Shown here piece after piece: positions 49,201 through 57,771 of a stretch of 64,000 nt of DNA. The position numbers and the translations under genes were made by a program. The notes below the pieces were generated by a model that was not told the origin of the DNA, ran no database searches, and saw only the letters and a program-made list of their open reading frames with translations. The stretch spans positions 242,206 through 306,205 of the forward strand of contig JAAONU010000018.1 in the NCBI GenBank assembly GCA_012932295.1, written 5' to 3'. Source of the DNA: Cyclina sinensis (lineage: Eukaryota > Mollusca > Bivalvia > Venerida > Veneridae). Numbering within the stretch: the first letter of the stretch is position 1; the number at the start of each line of letters is the position of its first letter.

Positions 49201-52200
49201 AGAGGACCTCTACCAAGTTTGTTCAAGTCATGGACCCTAGGTCAAAAATGGCCTGCCCCAGGGGTCACATGTTTTACAGAGAGTTATATAGGAAAAACTT
49301 TAAAAATCTTCTTGTCATAAACAACAAGGCTTAGAGTTAAGATATTTGGTGTGCAGCATTATCTAATGATCCTCTATCAAGTTTTTTCAAATCATGGCCC
49401 CTTGGTCAAAATAGGCCCCGCTCTAGGGGTCACATGTTTTACATAGAATTATATACTAACTATCTACTGTACCTCATAGAGCCTTCATCTATAGACCAAT
49501 ATCTTTGATATTCAGTATATAGGTTCCTTGCATGGACCTCTACCCATGGGTAGGGTTTGAGGTCACTGGGTCAAGGTCAAGGTCACCATAGCTTATAATA
49601 GATATTTCTACTTTCTGTCATAGAGCCTTTATTTATTGACTGATATTTTACATATTTGGTTTGTAGGCACTTAAATATTTTCAATTAAAAAATGAAATAC
49701 TGCTTAACAGCAAACCTGCAGCCAAAGTACTCAGTTGAGCGATCCAGGGCCATCACGGCCCTCTTGTTTATAAATGTCTCTTGTTTTTCAATGTGGTAAA
49801 ATAACATGGTTCACCTATACTGTTTCAAGGGAGGCAAAATCTTTCTCACTCCCGAGCAAAATTTAATGATTAAGGCACATTGTTTACTCTACTTTTTATT
49901 ATTTTTAGACAGTGGTTTTCAGAATGCATCTCATTACTGGGATGAACAGAGGTATATGACAGACCTTGCTATTGAGGCTCTTGGTAATCATACAGTGTTG
50001 AAGGATTTAGAAGTAGAGTTCTTAAAGCTAATGCCAAGACTGCCAGATGTTTCAGGTATCTGTAGAGATTTAAGATTAATTGCTAATAATTAAACTCAGT
50101 CTTGTCTTAATTTGTTCTTGAAAGGTTAAACCTAATTACAGGAACAGTGAAAGAAACAACCATTATTGCAAATTATTTAAAACAAAAAATCAAAAATAGC
50201 TTAGTGCACATGTACTATGTAGCAAGTCTCTGTTACAGGTCAAACTTGTCTTCTTTTGAAATAAAGACTTATATTACTATAGTACTAATATGCATATTTG
50301 GAAATTTCAGATATTATTCAGATTTAATACACTGTACTTGCAGACTTCCGTTAATTTGATACATTGTCTAATGGGGTCATATCAGCTCAGTAACTCACAA
50401 AATGTCTTGTACTGATATTTGTTGTACATGTATTGTAGGCTTTGTAGAAGTTGACATTTCTTCAGCTCATAAATGTGGAATGTTTCAACTGAAGTTTGAT
50501 TCCCAAGGATCTGTTGTACAGCTCAAAGATCCAATAGGGCAGGTATGTTCAAAACTGCAAAGAGTCATTTAAAACTTAAATCTAGGTAGAAACTCAGATA
50601 AGTGTGAGAACAAAGCATTTGAGAGCACCATTGTTTTGTAGAAATTTCAACAGAAAGTAAAACTTGAGTAAGCTGGATACATTTGTATTTTGTATTGACA
50701 GGACCTACATACAGCAGAGGACGCTTGCTCACATTCAGTGCATGACCCATATATATTTTGGGGTCAGTAGCTCAAAGATCAAGGTCACAGTGACCTTAAC
50801 ATTGAAAACCATTTCCACCATGTAACTTGATAATCATTAGCTCACCTGAGTGAATGCTCAGGGTGAGCTGTTGTGATCGCTGGATGTCCGTCGTCTGTCT
50901 GTCGTCTGTCATCTGTCTGTTCACATTTGCCTTGTGTATGCGATAGAGGCTGTATTTTTCATTGGATCTTTATGAAACTTGGTCAGAATGTTTGTCTTGA
51001 TGAAATCAAGGTTGGGATTGTATATGGGTCATCTGGGGTCAAAAACTAGGTCATGGGGTCCAATCTAAAAAAAACCTTGTGTATGCAATAGAAGCTGTAA
51101 TTTTCATCCGATTTTCCTAATATTTGGTCAGAATGTTTGTCTTGATGAAATCTAGGTTGGGATTGTATATGGGTCATCTGGGGTAAAAAACTAGGTCACG
51201 GGGTCCAATCTAAAAAAAACCTTGTGTATGCAATAGAAGCTGTATTTTTCATCCGATTTTCCTAATATTTGGTCAGAATGTTTGTCTCTATGGTATCTAG
51301 GTTGGGTTTGTATATGGGTCATCTGGGGTCAAAAACTAGGTCATGGGGTCAAATCTTAGAAAAACCTTGTGTATAAAATAGAAGCTGTATTTTCCATTCG
51401 ATTTTCCTAATATTTTGTCAGAATGTTTGTCTTGATGAGTTCTAGGTTGGGATTGAATATGGGTAATCTGGGTTCAAAAACTAGGTCATGGGGTCAAATC
51501 TTAGATAAACCTTTTGTATGCGATAGAGGGTGTATTTTTCATTGGATCTTTATGAAACTTGGTCAGAATGTTCGTCTTGATGAAATCTAGGTTGAGGCTG
51601 ATATGAATCATCTGGGTTAAAAAACTGGGTCACGGGGTCAAATCTTAGAAAAACCTTGTGTATGCGATAGAAGCTGTATTTTTCTTCCGATTTTCCTAAT
51701 ATTTGGTGAGAATGTTTGTCTTGATAAAATCTAGGATGGGATTGTATATGGGTCATCCAGGGTCAAAAAATAGGTCACAGGGCCTATTCTTAGAAGATGT
51801 TCTGTTCAGCTACAACAATGAAACATTAGATAATTTTGCATGCAGATTTAATCTTTGACCGTGGATGATCTTGGCCTTGACCTACTGACTTACAACCTGA
51901 TTTTTATGTTTCTGTGCAGTGTTTCTCAGGTGAGCGATATAGGGCCATCTTGGCCCTCTTGTTTGTTATAGTGATTTGAAACTTTATATCTTGATTACAC
52001 TCATTGAGTGGATGACCCATATACATTTTGGGGTCAGTAAGTCAAAGGTCAAGGTCACAGTGACCTAAATGTTTAGAATCATTTACACTCTGTAACTCGA
52101 CAACCGTTTGTCATAGAAACTTCATAATTAATATATTGATTGCACACATTGAATGAATGACCACTATCGATTTTTGGGACAGTAGGTCAAAGGTCAAGGT

Positions 52201-55200
52201 CACAGTGACCTAAGCACTGAAAACTATTTCAGCTTAAAAATTCTATAACCATTTGTCATACAGACTTCAAACTTCATATGATGATTGATTACATTGAGAA
52301 AATGACCCCCATACATCTTAGGATCAAACCTAAACACTGAAAAGCATTTCTGCTGTATAACTTGGCAACTACTTCCCATACAGACTTCAAACTTTTTAGG
52401 ATGATTGCCATCATTGATTACATGACCCCTCTACTGTTCGGGGTAAGAAATAAAAGGTCAAGGTGACAATCAACATTTTTTCACTACAACTTGACAACCA
52501 TGCATCACAGCTTGAACATCATAACTTCTGAAAGACTGACATTTATACAAATTATAAAACCTAAAATTCAGATATGATTAAGATCTATAAAACTCTAAAA
52601 TTAAAATTATAAAATGTTAAAAATCAAAATTATTATAAATTAAAAACAAAAAATTCAAAATTTAAAGCAAATCATTTAATTCCAAACCCTTAGGTTTCCT
52701 CCCTTATATCACAAATGCATCATCCTTAGAGAAAACACCCTTTGGGCATATAATGCTCTGCCCAGTGGTGCTCTTGTTTTAACCATGCCACAATCTTTCC
52801 CATTTTTCTAAAATTTATTTATAGTAGTGTTTTGCTCTGTTTCAATATACATTTTTTATGTACGGTAAATGAATCTTGTTTGCTGTCTTAACATTGCTTC
52901 TTTTGTGATGTTTAGAATATGTATGAACAAGTACCATAATTGTGTCTTGTATTGTAATTGTGTCATTGCTGAATAAAAATTACATGTATGTGTTACACTT
53001 TCTTCTTGTTAAAAAATATGAAGTTTATATGTCAGGAATGAAATATTACTACCTAATATACTTTTAATCACAAATAACATGATTGACAACTGATTTACTT
53101 TAATCTTAGTCATTAGTGCAGAAATTTATGTATCAATTTTCGGGCTATCATGATTACGTGTATTCTTTATCATGCATAGCTGATCAATGACAACAATTAT
53201 ATAGCCTGTTATAACATTTTATTGTCCGCTGCTGTAATTCTTAGCTATTGTGTGCAAAACATTCAGATGTCATACCTTTATAGTTTTTCTAAGTCATTTT
53301 TTTATGCCCCTGAAGGGAGGCATATAAGTTTTGAACTGTCCGTCAGTCCGTCCGTCAGTCCGTACGAAAACTTTAACATTGGCAATAACTTTCTTATTAG
53401 TAAGTGGATTTACTTCATACTTGGATACAACACCCCTTTGGACAAGACCTTTCCACTGACCTATATTTATTTGACCTTGACCCCTGAATGACCTTTACCT
53501 TGAAGATCCAATTGTCCAGAAACTTTAACATTGGCAATAACTTCTTTATTAGTAAGTGGATTTACTTCATACTTGGACACAGCATCCTTTTGGACAAGAC
53601 CTTTCCACTGACCTATATTTATTTGACCTTGACCACTGAATAACTGGTTCTCAGTTCAAAGGTCAAAGCACCACGTTCGGGGGCATTGTCATCTTACAGT
53701 GACAGTTCTTGTTTTTAATAATTTTTGTAGAAAATTAGTAAAAGGGACAGTAATTTAGTGTGTGAACAGTATGAAAGATATGGGAGAAAACACTGAATGA
53801 GTTTATCAAAACAAATGGTTTCATGTTTCATAATATAAAAAAGTGGAACTAAAAGGCAATGTCTTTATGTATTACTCATTGTATTCTTTAAGATAAAGCT
53901 GCTTCTTGAAGAACATTAGTGCATTTATAAACTTTTCACAACACATTTGTTGAATTGTAGGTTTGAGGAAGTGAAATAATTGGTACAAGCGCACTGTATT
54001 CAGTGAGCTAAATGAATACAAGGGCACTGTACTCAATGAGCTAAATGAATACAAGGGCACTGTACTCAATGAGCTAAATGAATACAAGGGCACTGTGTTG
54101 GCAGATCTCTAAATGAATACAAGGGCACTGTATTCAATGAGCTAAATGAATACAAGGGCACTGTATTCAATGAGCAAAATGAATACAAGGGCACTGTACT
54201 CAATGAGCTAAATGAATACAAGGGCACTGTATTCAATGAGCTAAATGAATACAAGGGCACTCTATTGGCAGATCTCTAAATGAATACAAGGGCACTGTAT
54301 TCAATGAGCTAAATGAATACAAGGGCACTGTATTCAATGAGCTAAATGAATACAAGGGCACTGTATTCAATGAGCTAATACAACAAGTGTTGACTTCATG
54401 AAGAAATTGTACAAAAGAAACAGATCTTTTTCAGTCAAAAAAATGTCTGAATAGATACTGCTTAATTTAAAAGGTTGTTTAATCTATTTGTCTTCACACA
54501 TCATTTTTCAGGACTGGGCAACTGCAGAGAATCCAGTTGGGAAGTTTGTGTATCGCACTTACAATCAGACAGACTTTGATGAATTTTTTAATGCTACCAC
54601 TCCCTTTAGTAAGGATTTCTTTCTTGGTATTGGGAAACCAAACATGACAAAAAACTCTAATGCTGAGAGTAAACTGTGGGTTGCCAAAGTGGATCAGTTG
54701 TTAAGTAGTAAAGGTAAACTTACTCAGTAATATTGTAATAGTTAATATTAATAAGTTTTTTGTGACAAAAAAAAAGTTTTGTTAAAAAATGAGTGTTGTC
54801 ATTTGGCATGTTAATGTTAAAAATTAATTAAGCATACATGCCATTATTTCTGGGCATCTTTCCAGGATACCTTTCATCATGGGGATGTGGTTGGGGGAGG
54901 GGTATTTATTTTTGTTGAATATTTCATTTTAATTATGCCCCCGAAGGAAGGCATATAGTTTTTGTAGTTTTTGAACTGTCCGTCCGTCCTTCAGTCCGTC
55001 CGAAAACTTTATCATTGGCAATAACTTTCTTATTAGTCAGTGGATACACTTCATACTAGGACACAACACCCCTTTCGACAAGACCTTTCCACTGACCTAT
55101 ATTTATTTGACCTTGACCCCTGAATGACCTTTACCTTGAAATCAAATTGTCCAAAAACTTCAACATTGCCCATAACTTCCTTATTAGTAAGTGGATTTAC

Positions 55201-57649
55201 TTCATACTTAGACACAACACCCCTTTGGACAAGACCTTCCCACTGACCTTTAATTATTTGACCTTGACCCCTGAATAAACTAATATTTGGCTATAACTTC
55301 CAAATTAGTAAGTGGATACACTTCATACTTAAACACAACACCCCTTTGGACAAGGCCTTCCCACTGACCTATATTTATTTGACCTTGACCCCTGAATGAC
55401 CTTTACCTTGAAGATCAAATTGTCCAAAAACTTCAACATTGCCCATAACTTCCTTATTAGTCAGTGGATTTACTTCATACTTAGAAACAACACCCCTTTG
55501 GACAAGACCTTCCCACTGACCTTTATTATTTGACCTTGACCCCTGAATAAACTAATATTTGGCCATAACTTCCAAATTAGTAAGTGGATACACTTCATAC
55601 TTAAACACAACACCCCTTTGGACAAGGCCTTCCCACTGACCTATATTTGTTTGACCTTGACCTCTGAATGACCTTCACCTTGAAGATCCAATTGTCCAAA
55701 AACTTTAACATTGCCCATAACTTCCTTGTAAGTAAATGGAATTACTTCATACTTGGACACAACCCCCTTTGGATAAGACCTTCCCACTGACCTTTATTTA
55801 TTTGACCTTGACCCCTGAATGACTGGTTCTCAGCTCAAAGGTCAAAGCACCATGTTCAGGGGCATTGTCATCTTTCAGTGACAGTTTTTTTTTAATCTTA
55901 TATTAAACTTATATTAAATTTACTCCTGAAGTCATATCACATGCAGTGTATCTCAAAGTACAAGTACTTCCATTTTTGCTGACATTATTACTGATACTAG
56001 TCTGAAAGTATTGCTTCAGTGAATTAAAGTTTAAAACAAAGTGCATGGGCGCAGCCATTTTTGTTCACCCTATCTTTATCTTTTGTCGTGAAAATTACTC
56101 ACAAGTCACATAATGCATTTTGCCAGCCACCAAACCAAAGAAACACTAGATTTTATTTCAGTTTTTATTCATCCATCAATAGTATATCATGTAACTGAAT
56201 AGAAAAATGTAGCACACATAACTTCTTTGTTTATAAGTTAATGATTGTCTGGGATTAGGGATAATTGGAAAGGGCTGTATACATATACATATGCTGAAGT
56301 AATTATAAATGTAACTTTAAACTTGTACAAATATCACTGATCATGAGATTGCAAGCAGTATTAAAAATCTAGGAGAATAGACACTGACAGAGTCATTTTA
56401 TCATTCTAATGGTCATGCCTTGTGGTCAGATATTTTGCATTTTGAAAGCTTAATTCAAAGGTAAGGTACATTTATCAGTGGAAATTGTTTAGCTTTTTGT
56501 TAATCTTGCTGACAGATTCAAGTCACCTGGTGATGATGTTATCAATGGTGGACCCAGTCACCAGGACTTACTATGGTGCTCCAAGACAACTGTCACTAGA
56601 ATACACCTGTTCCAGCTCAGGTAAATTTATCATATAATTTCATCCTGTTCTTGTTTGTTAAGAATAAATGTACTTTCTCATTAGAATAGATTATTTCCAT
56701 AATGTTTCCATTTCAGTTGACATTTCAAAGTTTTATTATGGAGAGCAGTAAACAAAAGTTTAAGTGGTGAAGTCAACAAATTGATATAAGGCAAAATAAA
56801 CATAGTCTAATTGGTAATGTTGAAAGTATTGATAAATTCAACATTTATTCAATGTTTTCAGAAATAGATGTAGCATTGCAATGGTTTGATAAAGTGCCAA
56901 CACGCCTGCCTGAAGGTATGCACTTTGTGTTTACACCTATAGTGAAGGAAGGATACAAGTGGTGGATGAACAAGATAGATGAGTTGTTAGACCCATTGGA
57001 TGTTGTAGTGAATGGAAGCCAAAGGCTACATGGTCAGTTTGTAGAATTTTCTATTTAAAGGTTCTACCTGATATTATTATGAAAACCTAGTGTCTTTAGT
57101 ATTCTAATTTTGGGGCTTTTTTCTGGGTCGGAAGTCAAAAATATAATTGATGTACATAACTGATCTGTTGTTTTTCGTCTTCTTAAAAATAAGATGAATT
57201 TATTCATTTTGACAATTTTTTTTCTTGAAGATCATGATATTTGTTACTTGAAGATTCTTTAGAGAGGTTTGTTTTTGAGAAAAGAACAGTGTTAATTACT
57301 CTTGAGGAGCTTAAGAAAATGTGTTGTTTTTCTCCTTATGAATATTGTTTTACAAGTATTACAACTCATCTATTGTTTGTATATTTCAGCAATAAACAGG
57401 GGAATGTACTACATCAATAAAAAAGTTCAGGGTATGAAAATCATCTCACAAGATGCGGCCATTGTTAACATACTGTCTGGATCAAGTGAGGTGTCAACCC
57501 TGCCAATACCCTCACCACCCCTCACAGATATGTATGGTGTTTCATTTAACCTGTACAACAATGTTTGGGAGACAAACTATATATTTTGGTACCCCTACAA
57601 ATCAAACGATGGCTCCAGGCGATACAGGTTCTCACTCAGATTTATGTAG
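37112..57649 (+). CDS. Secreted DUF5054-family (GH38/57-like fold) protein, complete gene span
   Basis: Thirteen exons join with conserved phases to 733 residues plus TAG: 37112-37241, 37574-37788, 41024-41225, 42924-43073, 45162-45304, 45727-45952, 46504-46650, 49909-50055, 50439-50542, 54512-54713, 56516-56620, 56862-57032 and 57390-57649. Residues 1-17 (MLLLLAIGVLGTSVLAG) are a signal peptide. Motifs I associate with DUF5054 follow in order: NHLDVGYS (41-48, a His-x-Asp pair as in metal-dependent GH38 enzymes), TTHPWL, WHAGP (136-140), SDNHGPP (270-276), TQEIGD-W (321-328), EHTWG (377-381) and YWDEQRY (414-420). Several N-glycosylation sequons fit a secreted or lysosomal protein. The family is thought to be a glycoside hydrolase relative; substrate and activity are not established. 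The assignment rests on remembered family motifs, not on a search. Confidence 0.9.
37574..37788 (+). CDS. DUF5054 gene, exon 2
   Basis: The acceptor ATTTCAG ends at 37573. Residues 44-115 complete LDVGYS and include the TTHPWLVSLYLDCP segment. The donor CAG|GTAATT is at 37788/37789, phase 0. Confidence 0.93.
38459..38545. repeat. Near-perfect 87-bp inverted repeat (hairpin element)
   Basis: The left arm is TGGGTTTGATAGAAGATTGG then GAAATCCCAACC. The right arm inverted is TGGGTTTGATAGCGAGTTGG then GAAAACCCAACC. The arms pair over about 32 bp with few mismatches and a loop of about 23 bp. It could be a miniature fold-back transposon. No clear target duplication. It lies in intron 2 of the DUF5054 gene. 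Confidence 0.8.
39190..39717 (+). repeat. Dispersed repeat, about 164-bp unit
   Basis: Two and a half units carry TATCATGACAAGAGG-AGTTGTA, ACACAAGG-GC-ATTATTCTG, AAAGCTATAT and TTTTTTACTTGCAATTTTTTG. The end GCTCTGTGGAGCTGTTGTTT resembles the hairpin-plus-TTGTT ends of other elements here. Confidence 0.65.
41024..41225 (+). CDS. DUF5054 gene, exon 3
   Basis: The acceptor TTTTTTCTAG ends at 41023. Residues 116-182 include GFITWHAGPMNMEFELLDES and DLDKRFG, the most recognisable block of the family. The donor CAG|GTCTGT is at 41225/41226, phase 1. Confidence 0.93.
41476..42010 (+). repeat. TATGCCCCTGCC hairpin start plus CTTGAAACTTCATAGGT units
   Basis: It starts ATGCCCCTGCCATGATAATGGCAAGCAGGTAT, which folds on itself. 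Three units related to 1-760 follow (ACTTGAAACTTCATAGGTGAATAGATCTC, CCAAGAACCATAACTC). A (TG)n tract lies at about 41522-41550. No clear 3' end before the next element begins at 42028. Confidence 0.65.
42028..42567 (+). mobile_element. Hairpin-ended repeat element (TATGTCCCTGCC start, TTTCTTG-TTT end)
   Basis: It starts TATGTCCCTGCCATGAAAATGGTGAGTGGGCATATAG, a self-pairing end. Two units follow with GTGTCC-GCTCATAACTT-TGTGCATGG, AAGTGATCAT and TCAAAGGTCAAGGTCACAGTGGACAC. It ends CCGCCATGATAATTTCTTG-TTT, where GCCATGATAA repeats the start family's sequence. It lies in intron 3 of the DUF5054 gene. Confidence 0.65.
42924..43073 (+). CDS. DUF5054 gene, exon 4
   Basis: The acceptor ACATTCAG ends at 42923. 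Residues 184-232 (GTTKAVIPILKKLGISALSI, then GVNGATCPAAVPPVFLW) form an alpha/beta-barrel-like strand-helix region. The donor CAA|GTAACT is at 43073/43074, phase 1. Confidence 0.92.
43305..43442. mobile_element. 138-bp MITE with about 24-bp terminal inverted repeats
   Basis: The left end is AGAATAATAAGTTGGTGTCG and TGG. The right end inverted is AGAATAATAGGTTGGTGTCG and TGG. An inner TTTATCTGG...CCAGATAAA also pairs, so most of the element folds into one stem. No coding content, and the target duplication is not obvious. It lies in intron 4. Confidence 0.82.
43443..45161 (+). other. Intron 4, remainder
   Basis: AT-rich with no recognised repeat family. A perfect small hairpin GAGGTGTGAAAACACCTC sits near 44297-44314. 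The minus-strand 109-codon frame at 44344-44673 has no recognisable features. Confidence 0.5.
45162..45304 (+). CDS. DUF5054 gene, exon 5
   Basis: The acceptor CTTACAG ends at 45161. Residues 234-280 include GYPNEYGAT, then CFAFRSDNHGPPVDYK, a probable active-site loop with conserved Asp, Asn and His. The donor AAG|GTAAAC is at 45304/45305, phase 0. Confidence 0.93.
45727..45952 (+). CDS. DUF5054 gene, exon 6
   Basis: The acceptor CATTACAG ends at 45726. Residues 281-355 include MNASTFEDFIQEL (N-glycosylation sequon), LPVVTQEIGDVWIQGAGSDP and an Arg-rich helix. The donor ACG|GTATGA is at 45952/45953, phase 1. The V/T-Q-E-I-G-D-x-W motif is highly characteristic of the family as I know it. 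Confidence 0.94.
46504..46650 (+). CDS. DUF5054 gene, exon 7
   Basis: The acceptor CCTTTCAG ends at 46503. Residues 357-404 include FMLKLAEHTWGSNGG and HWTNKEFYKML. The EHTWG motif is shared with family members. The donor ATA|GTAAGT is at 46650/46651, phase 1. Confidence 0.93.
46725..47060 (+). repeat. Two to three units of a GTTGGGAAAGAG / TACATGTAGATGG repeat
   Basis: Units of about 175 bp share TTTTAGTTGGGA-AGAG, TACTTGTTATACA-GTAGATGGTT, GGTTGGGATTG and AGTAGGTTCAAGGTCAA. They explain the open frames on both strands here. In intron 7 of the DUF5054 gene. Confidence 0.75.
47098..47360. repeat. 27/33-bp minisatellite (GCTGATGCTATATATACCATACTGGTA)
   Basis: About nine units of GCTGATGCTATATATACC and ATACTGGTA occur. 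Some carry a six-base GAGCTG insertion giving 33 bp, and the two lengths are interspersed. The unit contains TATATATA and a CCATACTGG near-palindrome. Open frames on the minus strand are repeat artefacts. Confidence 0.93.
47361..48110 (+). repeat. Dispersed repeat with GGGCATGATGAGTAAATGAACCC units
   Basis: Five diverged units of about 150 bp carry GCATGATGA-TAAATGAACCC, ACTGATTTTG, CACTTGGTCAAAGGTCAAGGT and AACTGATTAGATCTCTCAAAA. It sits directly after the minisatellite, in intron 7. Confidence 0.7.
48416..49766 (+). mobile_element. AGCTCACC-type hairpin-ended element with about 230-bp tandem core
   Basis: The 5' end AGCTCACCTGAGCAC-TTT-GTGCTCATGGTGAGCT is a long hairpin. The 3' end reads CTCAGTTGAGCGATCC (an inverted copy of the start), then AGGGCCATCACGGCCCT, then CTTG-TTT. 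The core has five units with AGTTATATAGGAAAAACTTT, AAAATCTTCTTGTCAGAAAC, TAGTGGACCTCTACCA and CAGGGGTCAC, shared with 13369-14950. It is flanked by a 16/17 matching direct repeat (48398-48414 and 49772-49788). It lies in intron 7 of the DUF5054 gene. Confidence 0.85.
49909..50055 (+). CDS. DUF5054 gene, exon 8
   Basis: The acceptor ATTTTTAG ends at 49908. Residues 406-453 include FQNASHYWDEQRYMTDLAIE and a following helix. The donor CAG|GTATCT is at 50055/50056, phase 1. Confidence 0.93.
50439..50542 (+). CDS. DUF5054 gene, exon 9
   Basis: The acceptor TATTGTAG ends at 50438. Residues 455-488 (GFVEVDISSAHKCGMFQLKF and SQGSVVQLKDPIG) read as beta strands, likely the start of the C-terminal beta-sandwich. 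The donor CAG|GTATGT is at 50542/50543, phase 0. Confidence 0.9.
50782..50796. promoter_or_regulatory. Perfect ERE-like palindrome AGGTCACAGTGACCT in a repeat
   Basis: Identical to the site at 15952, in the related element in intron 9 of the DUF5054 gene. Further exact copies are at 52052-52066 and 52197-52211. Confidence 0.5.
50839..51961 (+). mobile_element. AGCTCACC-type hairpin-ended element, nested, with precise boundaries
   Basis: The 5' end AGCTCACCTGAGTGAATGCTCAGGGTGAGCT folds into a hairpin. The 3' end has CTCAGGTGAGCGATATAGGG, CCATCTTGGCCCTCTTG, then TTT. The core has about five units of 150 bp (TTGTGTATGCAATAGAAGCTG, TTGGTCAGAATGTTTGTCTTGATG, GGTTGGGATTGTATATGGGTC). The host repeat is interrupted between AATCAT and TTGTTATAG, which are contiguous at 15426-15440. 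No coding content. Confidence 0.9.
52776..53302 (+). other. Intron 9, unassigned part
   Basis: AT-rich with no recognised repeats or exons. Confidence 0.5.
53303..53711 (+). mobile_element. TATGCCCC-type hairpin-ended element, short
   Basis: The 5' end TATGCCCCTGAAGGGAGGCATA is a hairpin, followed by GTCCGTC repeats. Two units contain CTTTAACATTGGCAATAACT, TAGTAAGTGGATTTACTTCA and ACAAGACCTTTCCACTGACC. The 3' end has GGGGGCAT (inverted start), then the hairpin TGTCATCTTACAGTGACA, then GTTCTTG-TTT. Copies at 54934 and 57772 share both ends. Confidence 0.85.
53982..54378. repeat. 33-bp minisatellite, about 12 units
   Basis: The unit is CAATGAGCTAAATGAATACA and AGGGCACTGTATT. A variant block GTTGGCAGATCTCTAAATG occurs twice, about 175 bp apart, pointing to a higher-order duplication of several units. 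Since 33 is a multiple of three, the minus strand stays open (period 11 residues), but I see no sign of a real protein. It lies just upstream of exon 10 of the DUF5054 gene. Confidence 0.93.
54512..54713 (+). CDS. DUF5054 gene, exon 10
   Basis: The acceptor TTTTTCAG ends at 54511. Residues 489-555 include FVYRTYNQTDFDEFFNATTP and FFLGIGKPNMTK, with sequons NQT, NAT and NMT. The donor AAG|GTAAAC is at 54713/54714, phase 1. Confidence 0.93.
54934..55890 (+). mobile_element. TATGCCCC-type hairpin-ended element, longer copy
   Basis: It starts TATGCCCCCGAAGGAAGGCATA and runs through about six units with ACTTCAACATTGCCCATAACT, TAAGTGGATTTACTTCATAC, AACACCCCTTTGGACAAG and TATTTGACCTTGACC. It ends GGGGCATTGTCATCTTTCAG, TGACAGTTTTTTTTT, where the CTTG of other copies has decayed into a T run. 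In intron 10. Confidence 0.85.
55891..56515 (+). other. Intron 10, remainder
   Basis: AT-rich with no recognised feature apart from the acceptor TGCTGACAG ending at 56515. Confidence 0.5.
56516..56620 (+). CDS. DUF5054 gene, exon 11
   Basis: Residues 557-590 (SSHLVMMLSMVDPVTRTYYG and APRQLSLEYTC) form a beta-rich segment. The donor CAG|GTAAAT is at 56620/56621, phase 1. The exon is too short and lacks an ATG early enough to stand out as an open frame; it is required to join exons 10 and 12 in frame. Confidence 0.88.
56862..57032 (+). CDS. DUF5054 gene, exon 12
   Basis: The acceptor TTTTCAG ends at 56861. Residues 592-647 include LQWFDKVPTRLPEGMHFVFT and WWMNKIDELLDPLDVVVNGS. The LPE pattern resembles family members (R-LPEAFW-type). 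The donor ATG|GTCAGT is at 57032/57033, phase 1. Confidence 0.93.
57390..57649 (+). CDS. DUF5054 gene, exon 13 (last)
   Basis: The acceptor ATATTTCAG ends at 57389. Residues 649-733 include MKIISQDAAIVN, GVSFNLYNNVWETNYIFWYP and RRYRFSLRF, ending at TAG 57647-57649. GVSFNLYNN-W-TN-xxWYP is the pattern of the DUF5054/GH38-like C-terminal region as I remember it. Confidence 0.94.
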
Positions 57650-57771
57650 CATGTTAATGCATAAACTGTGTGATCAGTGCTATGTATTTAGATGTGATTC
57701 TCTGATTTAATGTGATATTTGCATTCAATCATACTGGTATGTGGAGCATTGAGACCTCTTTTGATCATTTC

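Larger units (their letters stand above)
50735..52775 (+). mobile_element. Hairpin-ended repeat (relative of 15211-16223), split by a nested element
   Basis: The outer sequence carries the TTGCACACATTGAGTGAATG and TCAAAGGTCAAGGTCACAGTGACCT units. It ends TTTGGGCATATAATGCTCTG, CCCAGTGGTGCTCTTG-TTT. It is interrupted at 50839-51961 by an AGCTCACC-type element. Three perfect AGGTCACAGTGACCT sites lie inside (50782, 52052, 52197). The 5' start was not clearly located. In intron 9. Confidence 0.8.
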
